DNA of 64,000 nt, taken from Amoebidium appalachense (taxonomy: Eukaryota; Ichthyosporea). Both the position numbers and the translations under genes were made by a program. Shown here piece after piece: positions 17,895 through 38,793 of this stretch (position 1 is the first letter of the stretch; every line of letters begins with the position of its first letter). The notes below the pieces were generated by a model. The model made no database searches. It was not told the DNA's origin and saw nothing but the letters and a program-made list of their open reading frames with translations. Location of the stretch: the NCBI GenBank assembly GCA_963693365.1, contig CAVNZM010000002.1, forward strand, positions 1,798,001 through 1,862,000, read 5' to 3'.

Positions 17895-18190
17895 TGCAAG
17901 TACCCTCTGAGGAGGGTGTGCACACGTGTGCGCAGTGTTTTTTTTTAGGAGGGCATGCAAGCACGTTTGGGGGAGCTGGAACTGTGACTGAGGCACAGTG
18001 CCTCTGTGCCCGTACAACTGCCCGTACATACCCCCCGGGAAGGGCGTGCACACGCGTACGTGTGCGCAGCGCTTTCTTTAAGAGGGCATGTGCATGCAGG
18101 TACGTTTGGGGGAGCTGTAACTGTGCCTCTGTGCCGGTACTCTCTGAGGAGGGTGTGCACACGTGTGCGCAGCGCACGTGCAGGCACTTA
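17895..18190 (+). repeat. Tandem repeat, ~110-130 bp unit, about 2.5 copies
   Basis: Units start near 17900, 18028 and 18138. Each carries GAGGGTGTGCACACGTGTGC or a close variant, then CGCAG, a T-rich spacer, AGAGGGCATG, ACGTTTGGGGGAGCTG and GTGCCTCTGTGCC. The third copy breaks off after GTGTGCGCAGCGC. GTGCACAC and ACACGTGTG make the units rich in short palindromes. Confidence 0.75.
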
Positions 18191-18199
18191 CTCTAAATA

Positions 18200-19255
18200 A
18201 AAAGCTCTTTGCGACACGCACACACACTTACACATACACACGTGCACGTGCAGAAAAAAAAAAATTAACACACCAGCACAAACTGAGACACCCAAACAGC
18301 CTAAAAAATAAATAGACAATACGTCGACCCACCCACCCAGACACACACACACACACACTACGTGCTACAGCCAACCCTACACGTCCACCCACACAGTCAC
18401 GGACGGTACCTGGCCACAAACACACCTATTGTTGCTATTCTGCACACACACAGGCAAGCACACACAGTTAAAGCACGAACACCCACAATCAAACTTCTTG
18501 CAAACACACACACACACAAGGCAAAAACGCACAGCACTCAACGACACACACTAAACGGGCACGTACACACGCACACACAGAAATGAAGATGGTTTGAGGC
18601 TGTCAGCCAATACCAGGATCACCATTTCATTTCTGGACGAGCACCCCAGACTGAGTGGCCAACCTAATTGCATGTGAGCAGAGTCGCCAACACGGTAAGG
18701 TGTGCCTAGGCAACATCACGCAACTTGAAGTGTCCCACCCGCTATGTGTCTGTATGTAGATTACTCGCTATGTGTCGGTAGATTACTGGTAATATGGGAG
18801 GGAGGGAAGGGCATGGATGGAAATAGAGTAGTAATAGATCATAAAACGAGGAAGAGAGAGCCTCACTAGCTGTAGGATATACAGCGTAGTCCAAAAAAGG
18901 AACCCTTTGGACGGGTGGTGGAGGAACGAGGTCTCCCCCTAGGGGGGGTGGGGGGTGGGGAGGGAGGGGGAGGCAAAGGGGCGGCAAGTTAGTACGGTGT
19001 ATGAAGTTATTGAAATGCCAGGTCGTGAAAGCTTGTGGTAAAGTGGTGGCGGTAGTAGCTTGGTGTGTCTTCTTCTTCTTCTTTGCTTTTTTCTTTCCGC
19101 TTTTTTCCCTTCTTCTTCTTTGGGCAAAGGGGGGAGGGGGGGGGGGGGGGAAGGAGGGTGGGGGGAAGGGGGGGGGGGGGGGGGGGAGGGGGCTCGTTTG
19201 AGTGAGGCTCTTGCTTTCACTGTATGATAGGGTGCTGGTGGCTCAACATTGGGAC
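18200..19255. other. Intergenic region, no gene seen
   Basis: 18220-18590 is CA-rich low-complexity sequence. 18590-18960 is ordinary sequence without supported exons. 18945-19200 is G-rich with TTC/CTT runs. Nothing coding can be defended. Confidence 0.5.
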
Positions 19256-19279
19256 TGAATACTCTGGTATGGTGCCATA

Positions 19280-19463
19280 CTACGATCTAATAATAGTATC
19301 AAAATCACCGAACACACCCGTAATGGTCGAGGTTTTTGCCCTGCACAGCATTCCTGTCGAGACACACGTCTTCATCAAGACGTCGACATCGTTCTCCCTG
19401 TGTGTACCTGTGTACACCACCGCAGAAGCTATTTCCTCTGCCTCCTAATATTCCCCCCCCATT

Positions 19464-19494
<31 letters not shown>

Positions 19495-19957
19495 TCTTGT
19501 GGATCATCCGCTCTGCTTACTGCATACTCTTCATTTGTGGTTTGCGCTCTGCATTGTGTTGTCCGTCGTGAATGTGTACTTCGTACTCTATGGCGCATTC
19601 AACTCCCCCTCTCCCCCCCCCCCAACCCCCCCACCCCCCCTCCCGGGCCAACACACTACACACCTATCGCAACCATCACTGCTTGCCATCACGATCACAC
19701 ACGCACAAACACAGAATACGCTCAGTGACTCACTCACTCATTCACATGTACAACCCCACGCCCTCCTACGGCACTAACACACTTGTCCACACTTCATCCC
19801 CTCATTCACACAACTGGCGGACTAGGCACCACATCCAGGCTATGTCCGCCACTTCCACGAAATACAAACATGCACATGCAAATGCACACTCACCACCACC
19901 TGCACATGACCAACATACTCCCGCACGCACACTCACACAGTGTCACAAGCGGGGGCG

Positions 19958-20045
<88 letters not shown>

Positions 20046-20140
20046 GACATAGACTTTGCACTCATCCGCAATCACCTGAATCGCACACACCCAGGAACGT
20101 AACAAGCACCAACGCACACACATACACACATACACGCACG

Positions 20141-20191
<51 letters not shown>

Positions 20192-20395
20192 GCACACACA
20201 CACACACACGCACAGACCCAATCACAGCAGCTCTTACCCAGGGCCTGGTGCAGCTGCAACCCCCGACCGCTTCTATTTCCCTCAATATTGCCATTGGCTG
20301 TGGGCTTTAGATTCTGAATAACGCAGCATAGGTGATGGTGTTTGCTGGTCAGCCTGGTGCCACGATCAAATTCTGGTGGCACGGTTGCCAATATT
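19280..20395 (-). CDS. C-terminal two exons of an unrecognised gene (94 residues visible)
   Basis: Exon at 20395-20238 follows a textbook acceptor (TTTTCTGCTTGTTCAG) and ends at CTGG/GTAAGA; only one of its three frames is open. It joins in phase 1 to 19407-19280, which follows GTGTACACAG and runs to a TAG. The visible protein begins ILATVPPEFDRGTRLTSKHH, passes through CCVIQNLKPTANGNIEGNRS and ends GVFGDFDTIIRS. I do not recognise the family. The intron is almost entirely CA repeats. Upstream exons must lie above 20.4 kb, but I could not identify them. An alternative acceptor 9 bases downstream in exon 2 keeps the frame. Confidence 0.5.
19530..19610 (-). repeat. Copy of the poly-G-associated short repeat (variant B, reverse orientation)
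   Basis: Reads GCATTGTGTTGTCCGTCGTG, then TGTACTTCGTACTCTATGGC, followed by a C-rich tract. On the minus strand this is the head of the repeat next to its G tract. Confidence 0.6.
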
Positions 20396-20399
20396 CTGA

Positions 20400-21210
20400 A
20401 CAAGCAGAAAATCCGATGGCATAATGTAATGTAATGATGGCAATGTAATAATGGCACTGATAGATTCCATAGTAGGCAAATGTTTTTGTATGTGGGTAGG
20501 GGAGCTGGTGAGGTCTTAGTATTAAGTTCTTTTGGGATAGCCGAAAACAAAAAATACAACGTCTTTTTGGATTTTTTGGTGCCTATTTAGTTGAGGCCTC
20601 AGGGCCCTGTGTCACGGGGCCGTGCCTGTGTTTGTTGGCATGTATGTAGAGTGAGGGCAAATGAGCATGTTTTGATGACAGCCGCGGGCCGCGGCGGATT
20701 TCCGTATTCTATCATTGTAATAAGATGATAGTGTTTGTAATGAATGGTACCGAATGAATAGGAATGCATATCAGATCTGCAGTTCTTTCTCGGCCATATG
20801 CATGGTGTTCAGAAAGACAAGGCCCAGAATTGAGGCACATAACATTTTTATTATTTTTTATTTTTATTTTATCCCGTTTCACTCCCAGCGAGGCACTGCC
20901 TCAGGGGAGCTTACCGTCTTCCGCCTAGACACAGCACATAACATGTAACTTAGGCTTCAATGGTTTGTTGCCGCCTGAGTCGGATTCAATACATCGGCCA
21001 TGCAGGTACTGCCCCAATTCTGGTATGAATACACATCATAGATATATGTTAGTATAATATTGCGCTGACCCGGCGCCGGGCATAATGTATGATGCGAGTA
21101 CGCATACAGACCAGTACGTGGCATCCACAGAGTATGTATCCACAATGCAATATCAGATGATGTATGCCATGATGCATCACGGTGACCCAGCAGCCTTAAC
21201 CGTTAATCCC

Positions 21211-21254
<44 letters not shown>

Positions 21255-22231
21255 AAATAAATAAAAATAAAATAAAATAAAACAATAATAATAAATAAAA
21301 AATAAATAAAATAAAATGCATATATACGCACACATGCACGCACGGACACGTGCATGTGTACTGACTGAAATGATGCACGGGGGAATTTGATGGGACGGGG
21401 CGGGAAGCTCCCGCGCCGGCGGGAGAGAGAGGGGGGGGAGGGGAGGAGTAAGACGAAAGCTGGCCGTAAATCCAAAACCCCCGTAGTATCCCTTTTTGGG
21501 CCACTGGCCCACCTGGCCGACATACAGCACGATCCAATAGTTTCGCAATGTCAATAGAAACTTTATAATGATTAACATGCACTGTGCCTCAGACATACAC
21601 GTGTGGGTACTCGTGGGTTTGTATATATGTCACAGTGTGCGGCACTCGTAAGTTGTGTGTGTGCACGTGTGTGTGATGGGCCAGGGGGATGGCCGGGAGG
21701 GAGCGGGAATATGAGTCCCATTACTTGAGAGTCTCACTCAGAAAGACAGAGAGAGAGAGAGAGAGAGAGAGTCCCAGGGGAGGGAGAGGAGGTCAGAGGG
21801 GGTTTGGGGGGGGGGGGGGGGGGGGGGGGGGTGGTTACTACCACCCTCCCCCCCCCCCCCCCACCCCCTCCCCCTCAAAGAAACTTTTCAATCCTCCAAA
21901 AAGCGTTCAACCCCCCCCCATCCCCTCGCCCACACACACAAACACACACGGGCCCCTTCAGAAATCGAAAAAGTTTAACCTATCAGGTCCTACCCCCCCT
22001 CCCCCCTCCCTTCACAGCCCCTGCTGCGGTACACGTAAGTTGTATGTGTGTGTAACGTGCGTATGGTGGGGGAGGGGGCTGGCCGGAGTGGGTCGGAGGG
22101 CCCTCGGAGAAAGAGTCTCAGAAAAGAGTGTGTGTGTCCCGACGGCCTCACTCAGAAAGACAGAGAGGGAGAGAGAGAGTCCGGATCCCAGTGAGGTTAG
22201 GTTTCTTTTTTTTTTTTTTTTTTGTGCTTGT

Positions 22232-22330
<99 letters not shown>

Positions 22331-23200
22331 GGGGGGTGGGGGGGGAAGGGGGGAGGGGGGGACGTGAAGTTTGCAACACCCCCCCCCCCCCCCCTCCCTC
22401 TCCCCCCTCCCACCAAAGACAGGATTTCAATCCCCTTAAGCTTAGAAGCGCTCACCACCTACCCCTGCCCCCCCCCCCCTTCCCCCCCCCCCCCCCCCCC
22501 CCTTTTCCCCCTCCCTCCCCCCCTGCCCCCCCCCCCCCCCCCCCCCCCCCAACACACACACACACGGGCCCCTGCAGAAATCGAAGCTGTAACTTATCAG
22601 GTCCCCCCCTCCCCCCCCCCCCCTCTTCCGCCCTACTTCTGACTTCTGCTCCGCCTTTTTGCCTTTCCCTCGTCCCCCTACTCATTCAAAAGGCCTGCAC
22701 AATTCTAGTTATGTCAATAATCCGTTGTCTGAAGCAGTCATAAACTTTGACGTTTAAATTTTTGGTGCTATCCGGGTCCCAGGAGTTTGGTGTGGGACGA
22801 CCCTTAAGATGCAGTCGTTGCCTGTGCATGGGGCTACTAGTTTAATTTGCACGCTAAGCCTTTTTTTGCCACAGACAAACTTTGTAACCGTTTTATTCAG
22901 GTTTGACTCAGTCAAGTGTGGAATTCACCACATATGTACAGTGCATTGAACCGGGAAATATTCCAAAACCCCCTTATGAACCTTCGTTAAGAGGGAGCAT
23001 GCTATTACCCGATTTTTTAAAACAGTTTTACGCAAAACCTGCGCGCTCTTTACTGATATGATACAGTTACTCAGATGACTTTGCATATCAACCACTCCTA
23101 GTTCTACAACCATTTATCCGGCAGAATCTTTTATTTCCTACCATCCAAGTTTAGATGAGCACAACAACGGTTTGCGGAAAACGTAACACGTTGCTTTGCA
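20400..23200. other. Intergenic region with low-complexity tracts
   Basis: Ordinary sequence at 20400-21190 and 22690-23200. Between them lie C tract 21211-21244, an (AATA)n-like A/T tract, (GA)n, G tract 21808-21830, mixed C tracts and (GT)n 22222-22327. 21830-22020 and 22370-22610 share the order C tract - CACACACACGGGCCCCT - CAGAAATCGAA - TATCAGGTCC, a duplicated block. I found no supported gene. Confidence 0.5.
22222..22327 (+). repeat. (GT)n microsatellite preceded by a T tract and followed by G-rich sequence
   Basis: T17 at 22207-22223, GT repeats to 22327, then GGGGGG blocks: the same T - GT - G order as the composite repeats at 8.9-9.3 kb. Confidence 0.9.
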
Positions 23201-23207
23201 TTTACAT

Positions 23208-23936
23208 TTATGCCGAACCCGAAGGCTTGCTGGGGTTGGCCGGGTCCTGGCACGTAAACTTTGCAGCCTCTGATGCCCTCGCGTTGTAAAAGGGAAGACA
23301 CTTGAGTGTTTGGTAACCAGCCGCACAGATGGTGTCACGATTAAGGCCGGTGAAACCCTGTGGCGGAGTCAAGTTCACGAGCTTCTCCCCCTCCGTGAAG
23401 CCGCAGTCCTCACCCGCCTTTGCAAACGCATGGCAGCCAAGATCGTACATGGCAGAGCCGGACGTGTAGTGGTACCCAAAGTATTTTCCTTTCTCGCACG
23501 CTGCAGCGCTGTTCTTGATGAACATGTCACCATAAACAAACGTCGAGACTCCGTCAACGGCAAACTTCTCTTGCACGGCGGTCAGGCTGGTCATCAAGCG
23601 GCATCTTATCTTGGAGGGAACCTTCACATCCTTCGAATCTGTTGACCCAACCTTGGTCACCGTCTCTTGGAGAACGTAGGCGAAACCCACACACTTCTTT
23701 CTCTTGACACACGCAGCAGCACACTTCTTACGCGATGGGGCGTCCTTAACAACAATGTAGTTGGTGTTGAGTAGGCCGATGGAGTTGAAGCCAATCTCCG
23801 AGTTGAGGGGAAACACTTCGGAGAGGCCAGTAACAGTGGTGAAGCCCTTCAATGTAACGGGCTTGGGTACCCCCTGCTGGGCGGATGCCGCAGCGAGAAG
23901 ACTAGCAAAGAGGGCGGTAGCAATGGTCGACGCCAT
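23208..23936 (-). CDS. Secreted cysteine-rich protein with PAN/apple-like pattern, single exon
   Basis: An uninterrupted 242-residue frame with an ATG start. It opens with a clear signal peptide (MASTIATALFASLLAAASA, cleavage likely before QQG), so the product is exported or lumenal. The mature part has ten cysteines. The run KKCAAACVKRKKCVGFAYV followed later by CRLM resembles the Cys spacing of PAN/apple modules, which bind proteins or carbohydrates; this assignment is by pattern only. A second cysteine-containing half (GCHAFAKAGEDCGF, ICAAGYQTLKC) may be another small disulphide domain. The tail is Pro/Ser-rich. It is one of the few intronless genes here, and its base composition is ordinary, unlike its flanks. 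Confidence 0.85.
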   Translation of the reverse strand: MASTIATALFASLLAAASAQQGVPKPVTLKGFTTVTGLSEVFPLNSEIGFNSIGLLNTNYIVVKDAPSRKKCAAACVKRKKCVGFAYVLQETVTKVGSTDSKDVKVPSKIRCRLMTSLTAVQEKFAVDGVSTFVYGDMFIKNSAAACEKGKYFGYHYTSGSAMYDLGCHAFAKAGEDCGFTEGEKLVNLTPPQGFTGLNRDTICAAGYQTLKCLPFYNARASEAAKFTCQDPANPSKPSGSA

Positions 23937-24521
23937 AGTGATAAGTTTGTTAGGAGGCCCTTTCTATTCTGCATATGGTGCCCATTTCGCACAGGGTTGG
24001 CTAGGGGGGGGGGGTGGTCACCGGTAACGTTTTTTGGGCGGGGGAAGGTCCAGGTGGTCCGGTGGACAAAAATCACTTTGAGCAACTTTCAAAAACTCGA
24101 TTGGACAAGTTGGCTCCTGGGTCAATGGAATGAGAGATAACGCATTGGATTCGCTTCCAGGCGGGCGGCAACTAGATAGCAATTGTTACCCTGTCAGCGA
24201 AATCGGGAATTATTTAGTTTATATTAAATATGTAATTTAGGTAAATATGGTGTCGAACAATATTTCGTTGGGGCTTTTTAATGTATTTGAGTGTTCCTTG
24301 ATTTGCGAATCGAAATTTCCGGTTTAGCGCTGATACCTGGCAAAGAGCAGCATAAGCGCGGTAAAAATACCGTTTCCGTGATCATGATGTTTGGAGCCTG
24401 ATCAGAGTCGGAGCGCAAAACTGAAGAAAAAAAAAACTGAGAAGAAAACGTTTTGTTTTTGCATAGTGGTCGACCGACTTACTGCGGATACTAATAGAAG
24501 CAATGGGGGGTTTTTGAAAAG

Positions 24522-24830
24522 AAACGCCGCGTGAGGCGTTGGGCGTGGTCTTCTCGCTCGTGCTCTTTGTGCTGCTGTTGGCTGCACCTTCTGCAGCACC
24601 ACAGGTACATGCCTGGTCCAATGAGCATCTTAGTCTGTATAAGTAGAAGCCAATGTATGCCGTCGTTTTATTATCTACCTGCCTGTGTGTGCTCGCGTCA
24701 CGTTTTTATGTGAACCAGGGAGTAATTTTTGTTCTCATTATCTCAGGTTGCTTCAGATGTGTCCGATCAGGCTGGCAACATGACATGTGTAAATGTGACA
24801 CCCAACGCCGCCGCTGCTTTTGGATTTCAG
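24522..24830 (+). CDS. Putative secreted protein, two 5' exons only
   Basis: 24522-24604 reads a hydrophobic leader (ALGVVFSLVLFVLLLAAPSA) and ends CCACAG/GTACAT. 24747-24830 follows TTATCTCAG, ends TTTCAG/GTGTGT, and encodes VASDVSDQAGNMTCVNVTPN plus AAAAFGFQ. Both junctions are phase 0, and the leader looks like a signal peptide, so the pair probably belongs to one gene. There is no in-frame ATG in the first segment (a TGA lies just before it), so a short initiating exon must lie upstream. Later exons beyond the CA repeats were not found. I do not recognise a family. The 5' half of a gene disrupted by repeat expansion is also possible. Confidence 0.4.
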
Positions 24831-24904
24831 GTGTGTAATTACTTGTGTCCCCATCAAGCGTTAGAAATTCTGCGGTTTTGGGTTTTCCTTTCTGCTTGAA
24901 ACGT

Positions 24905-25202
24905 TGGATTTGTACAGACACACGCAAACACACTCACAGGCACACTTACACATATACCTGCACACGTACACGCACTACACACACACACACACACACGCAC
25001 TTGCATACATGAACACATGCACACACACACACACGTGCAGGCACCCAGATCCGCACACGTGCACACACGCGCGCGCGCGCGCGCACACACACACACAGTG
25101 ACATACACACACAAAGAGACACACACGCCTGGACACACATATTCACACGTGCATGATTGAAATGCGCGCACATAGGCAAACATTCACACGTGCACATGCA
25201 CT

Positions 25203-25234
<32 letters not shown>

Positions 25235-25350
25235 ACAAACACATGCACAGTGACATATACACACAAAGAGACACACGCCTGGACACACATACACACACGT
25301 GCATGACTGGAATGCGCGCACGTGGGCAAACATTCACACGTGCACATGCG

Positions 25351-25449
<99 letters not shown>

Positions 25450-25480
25450 CACGCACACACACACACACAGTTCGAACAGT
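24905..25480. repeat. CA-rich block with a ~110 bp internal repeat and long (CA)n
   Basis: Within CA-rich sequence, a unit containing AGTGACATA, ACACACAAAGAGACACACGC, TGGACACACAT and CGTGCATGA occurs twice (about 25098-25200 and 25248-25350). A pure (CA)n then runs from 25352 to about 25470 and ends CACACAGTTCGAACAG, the left border of the AGA duplication. Confidence 0.75.
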
Positions 25481-25490
25481 GTGAATTGGC

Positions 25491-26448
25491 CTCTTGTGCA
25501 GACATGCCGTTCCTCATGCTTTCCACAATCTGCAGAGCAAAGAAAATGTGTTCCCATCAATTACTTATCCCCTCCCTCCCCCCCCCCCCCCCCCCCCGCC
25601 CCCCAACCTCCCCCCCAATGCATGCAGCATGGCTCCCTTCAGCTCAATCCCCCCTCCCCCCATCTCCACTCCCCCTTCCCCCCCCAAAAAAGGGAAAAAA
25701 AGAAAAGAAAAAAAGCCCAAGTGTGCTGCTTTTGCTCAACGGCGAAAGGACTGAGAGAAAGCCTCATAACATTTCTTTTAACAAAAACCATTTATGCGGT
25801 GTGCTACTAATGAGTACCCCCCCTCCCCCCCCCCCCCACCCCGGGGCCCCCGCGCCCTTACTCCTCCTGGCTGGATCATGGCCCACCCAAATACACATGC
25901 ACATGCACATACACACCCACATGTACACACACCACCTCTCTGCAAGCCCACCCGCCCACCCACCCACCTACCTATTCTTCAACCACCCACCCGTCAACCC
26001 ACCCACTCATCTATACAACACCCACCCACCCACCCACCCCCCCCCCCCCCCCACCACATACATCTTCACCGTTTTGCTCACCTTGCTTGCATAAGCAACC
26101 CTGCTCGTCTTTGATCAAGACGGGTTGACCCACCCAAGTTCAGTTGATGCTGCTGTCTGAGTTGGAGCGTCGTATATACGCGGGCTAAGGGGTCGAAACT
26201 CAGACGCAATTGATGACTTGGGCCCTCCCTGAGGATGGGCTCTGCTTATGGCGCATACTGTGCGCATGGCTGATGCTGCATACTTGAATGTTTGCCTTTG
26301 CATGTGTCCTGCACCATGCTTCTCATCGTGTATGCGTACTTCGTACTGTGTTCCGCATTCAAAACCCCCCCCCCCACCCCCCGTCCAACCAACAAACAAA
26401 CAAACAAACAAACAAATAAAAAAAAACAAAAAAAAATCCTATACCTAT

Positions 26449-26479
<31 letters not shown>

Positions 26480-26753
26480 ACAACACAGAAACAACTGAAA
26501 ACAAACAAAAAGAAAACCCCTATGCCTATCCCTCCCCTCTCCCCCCCTTCCCACCCACCCACCTGATAACTGGGCAGGAACCTCATCATGACGTCACCAT
26601 CACCTGTCGATGCAGCCCCGCCTACGTCACTATCTGCATAGCATCCGGCACCCGTGATTGGGCTATCCCCCACCCGGCCATCAATCTTGTAGCTGAGGCC
26701 ATTGGTCGACGTGCCGCATGCCACCTTGCCATATTTGTCAACTGCGATCATTC
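25491..26753 (-). pseudogene. AGA: Duplicated exons 9 and 10 of glycosylasparaginase, non-functional
   Basis: Exon 9 duplicate is 26753-26563 (191 bases, same length as the functional exon, intact frame, with [17 protein letters not shown]). Exon 10 duplicate is 25529-25491. The donor after exon 10 has changed from GAG/GTCAGT to GAG/GCCAAT, and one residue differs (SPQE to SAQE). The copy lies downstream of the complete gene's stop codon and has no exons 1-8, 11 or 12, so it cannot make an enzyme. Tandem allelic assembly error is an alternative origin. Confidence 0.8.
26053..26364 (-). mobile_element. Full-length poly-G-associated short repeat inserted in a poly-C tract (family A, reverse)
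   Basis: Nearly identical to 14198-14517 in reverse complement. Poly-C flanks it on both sides (26038-26052 and 26365-26376). The duplicate locus at 30516-30560 has an uninterrupted C-rich tract at this place, so it represents the empty site. The element has no coding capacity and no poly-A. Confidence 0.8.
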
Positions 26754-27029
26754 CTGCATGGCAATCGGACAGTTATCAGCAGGTGTGATTTGTTAGCTGC
26801 AGTTTTTGGTGGAAGTGTTATTTTTTAAAATGTGAAATGGTGCATTATCGAGCTTTCAACTGAGGTAAACTCAAAACACATCATCTTTATTGAGGTTTCG
26901 TGCACCATTTTCCCTGTGTCACTCAAATCATAATCGTGTTGCAAACAGGGGAGGGAGAGAAGGTGAGTTTGAACGTGAGGATTAGGGTAACGTGGTGGTG
27001 GTGGTGGTGGTGGTTGGTTGGTTGGGGTG

Positions 27030-27666
27030 GGGTACCCTGCTACCGATCAGCTTCCAATGTGACTTTTCGGCGAGCCCACCCTTTCTACATCATGAATGGG
27101 GATGGGGGCCCCCGGGGAGAGGGGGGGAGGGGGGGGGAGGGCCCCTGGGGGCGGAGGGGGGACTCCCCATGGGGGGATCCGGAGATCCGGAGGGGGCCGG
27201 GAGGGGAGGGGGGCCCGGGGGGGGATACCGGGTCCCGGGTGTGCCACGGTAAATCGTCGTAATACAGTACAAAGTACGTCCTTGAAATGACGGACATGTA
27301 CATGCATGGCAACTGTATACTTACGGGAGGGTGGTATCATAGGTCCAGACTGGTGGTTGTGCATACCAATTGCATGGCGTTGAAATCTCTTTCCTTTATT
27401 TGTCGCATATAGAGAGCTGTATATGTGTCTAAATCTTTGTGCCTTTTGAGACTACTATTCAATATGATTAATCGGGGAATTGAGGGATTATCATTCCAAA
27501 GGGAGTGGGACGGGTGGGGGGATGGAGTGGACCAGGTTTGTGTGTGTGTGCGTGTGTGTGTGTGTGTGTCAGTGATCATGACACCGTCACTGTGTGTGTG
27601 TGTGTGTGTGTCAGTGATCATGACACCGTCACTGTGTATGTGTATGTACATGTGTGTGTGCAATGC

Positions 27667-27723
<57 letters not shown>

Positions 27724-28240
27724 TTGTGTTTGTGTTTGTGTCAGTGTGTATGTGTGTGTGTGTGTGTGTCTATGCATGTGTATGTGTATGCGCGCGCGCA
27801 TGCGCGTGCGTGCGTGTGTGCAATGTCATGTGTGTGTGTGTATGTGTGTGTATACGTATGTGTGTGTGCGCGCGTACATGTAGTAATACTACGCATCATT
27901 CGTAATTTTACACATCCCAAAACACGTCCACGTATTATGTAATATAGTTGGTTCCGCGGCTTGGCCAGTTTATGGCCCAGGGACTAGCAGCAAGGGTCTG
28001 TCTAGAAGAGATTAATGGCCTATTGACGCTAGATCTCTACCTCTTGCCAGTCGAACATGTTTTTTTACCTTGCATTAGACTAGCGGCCATTTAGTTTAGT
28101 AAAAAGGTTACTATGGCAACTACCGCTACATGTGTGGTCATGTCTATTGAGAGTAACCCTAACTCCACACTAGCTAGTGTCTGATTCAGGCACACGTGCT
28201 GGGGTGAGATTAGTGTCACCTCGCTTAAAATTTCTAGAAT
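27030..28240. other. AGA 3' flank
   Basis: It holds a purine-rich G/C block (27095-27240), a short-repeat fragment at 27257-27320 (AATACAGTACAAAGTACGTC), GT-rich low-complexity sequence 27536-27880, and ordinary sequence 27890-28240 without supported exons. Confidence 0.6.
27570..27634 (+). repeat. Tandem 23 bp hairpin-forming sequence in a GT tract
   Basis: CAGTGATCATGACACCGTCA plus CTG occurs at 27570-27592 and again at 27612-27634, separated by (GT)n. Its ends (CAGTGA and TCACTG) are inverted repeats and it contains the palindrome TGATCA. Confidence 0.75.
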
Positions 28241-38643
<10,403 letters not shown>

Positions 38644-38766
38644 GTTTGCTTGTTGTCATTCAAGCGTGTATAAGCCCTTCGAGGCTTCGACGTACAGTGT
38701 TGTTGTTTTTTGCTTTTTGGCCTCAGAGCTCCTGCTAACGATGCCACCAATTACAGCGCAGAGAAA

Positions 38767-38793
38767 TTCCCGCCAAATTTTATATCAGCCAAT
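38767..38793 (-). promoter_or_regulatory. AGA core promoter motifs: CCAAT, TATA-like box, E2F-like site
   Basis: Reading toward the AGA start: ATTGG (reverse CCAAT, 38793-38789), TATAAAA (38784-38778), then TTTGGCGGGAA (38777-38767), which equals the E2F/DP consensus. The ATG is 124 bp further on. The motifs are seen directly; the function is inferred. Confidence 0.45.

Larger units (their letters stand above)
25470..27030 (-). repeat. Segmental duplication, copy 1 (partial AGA gene)
   Basis: Matches 29971-31220 nearly base for base, from the end of a (CA)n tract on the left to a (GTG)n/TTGGTTGGTTGG tract on the right. Differences are scattered substitutions, homopolymer length changes and one ~310 bp insertion (26053-26364) absent from the other copy. 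Both borders are microsatellites, which suggests unequal exchange or replication slippage between repeats. Confidence 0.9.

Noticed and set aside
25153-26094. Plus-strand frame through FEQCELASCADMPFLMLSTI
   Set aside because: It is the antisense of AGA duplicate exon 10 joined to CA-repeat translation.
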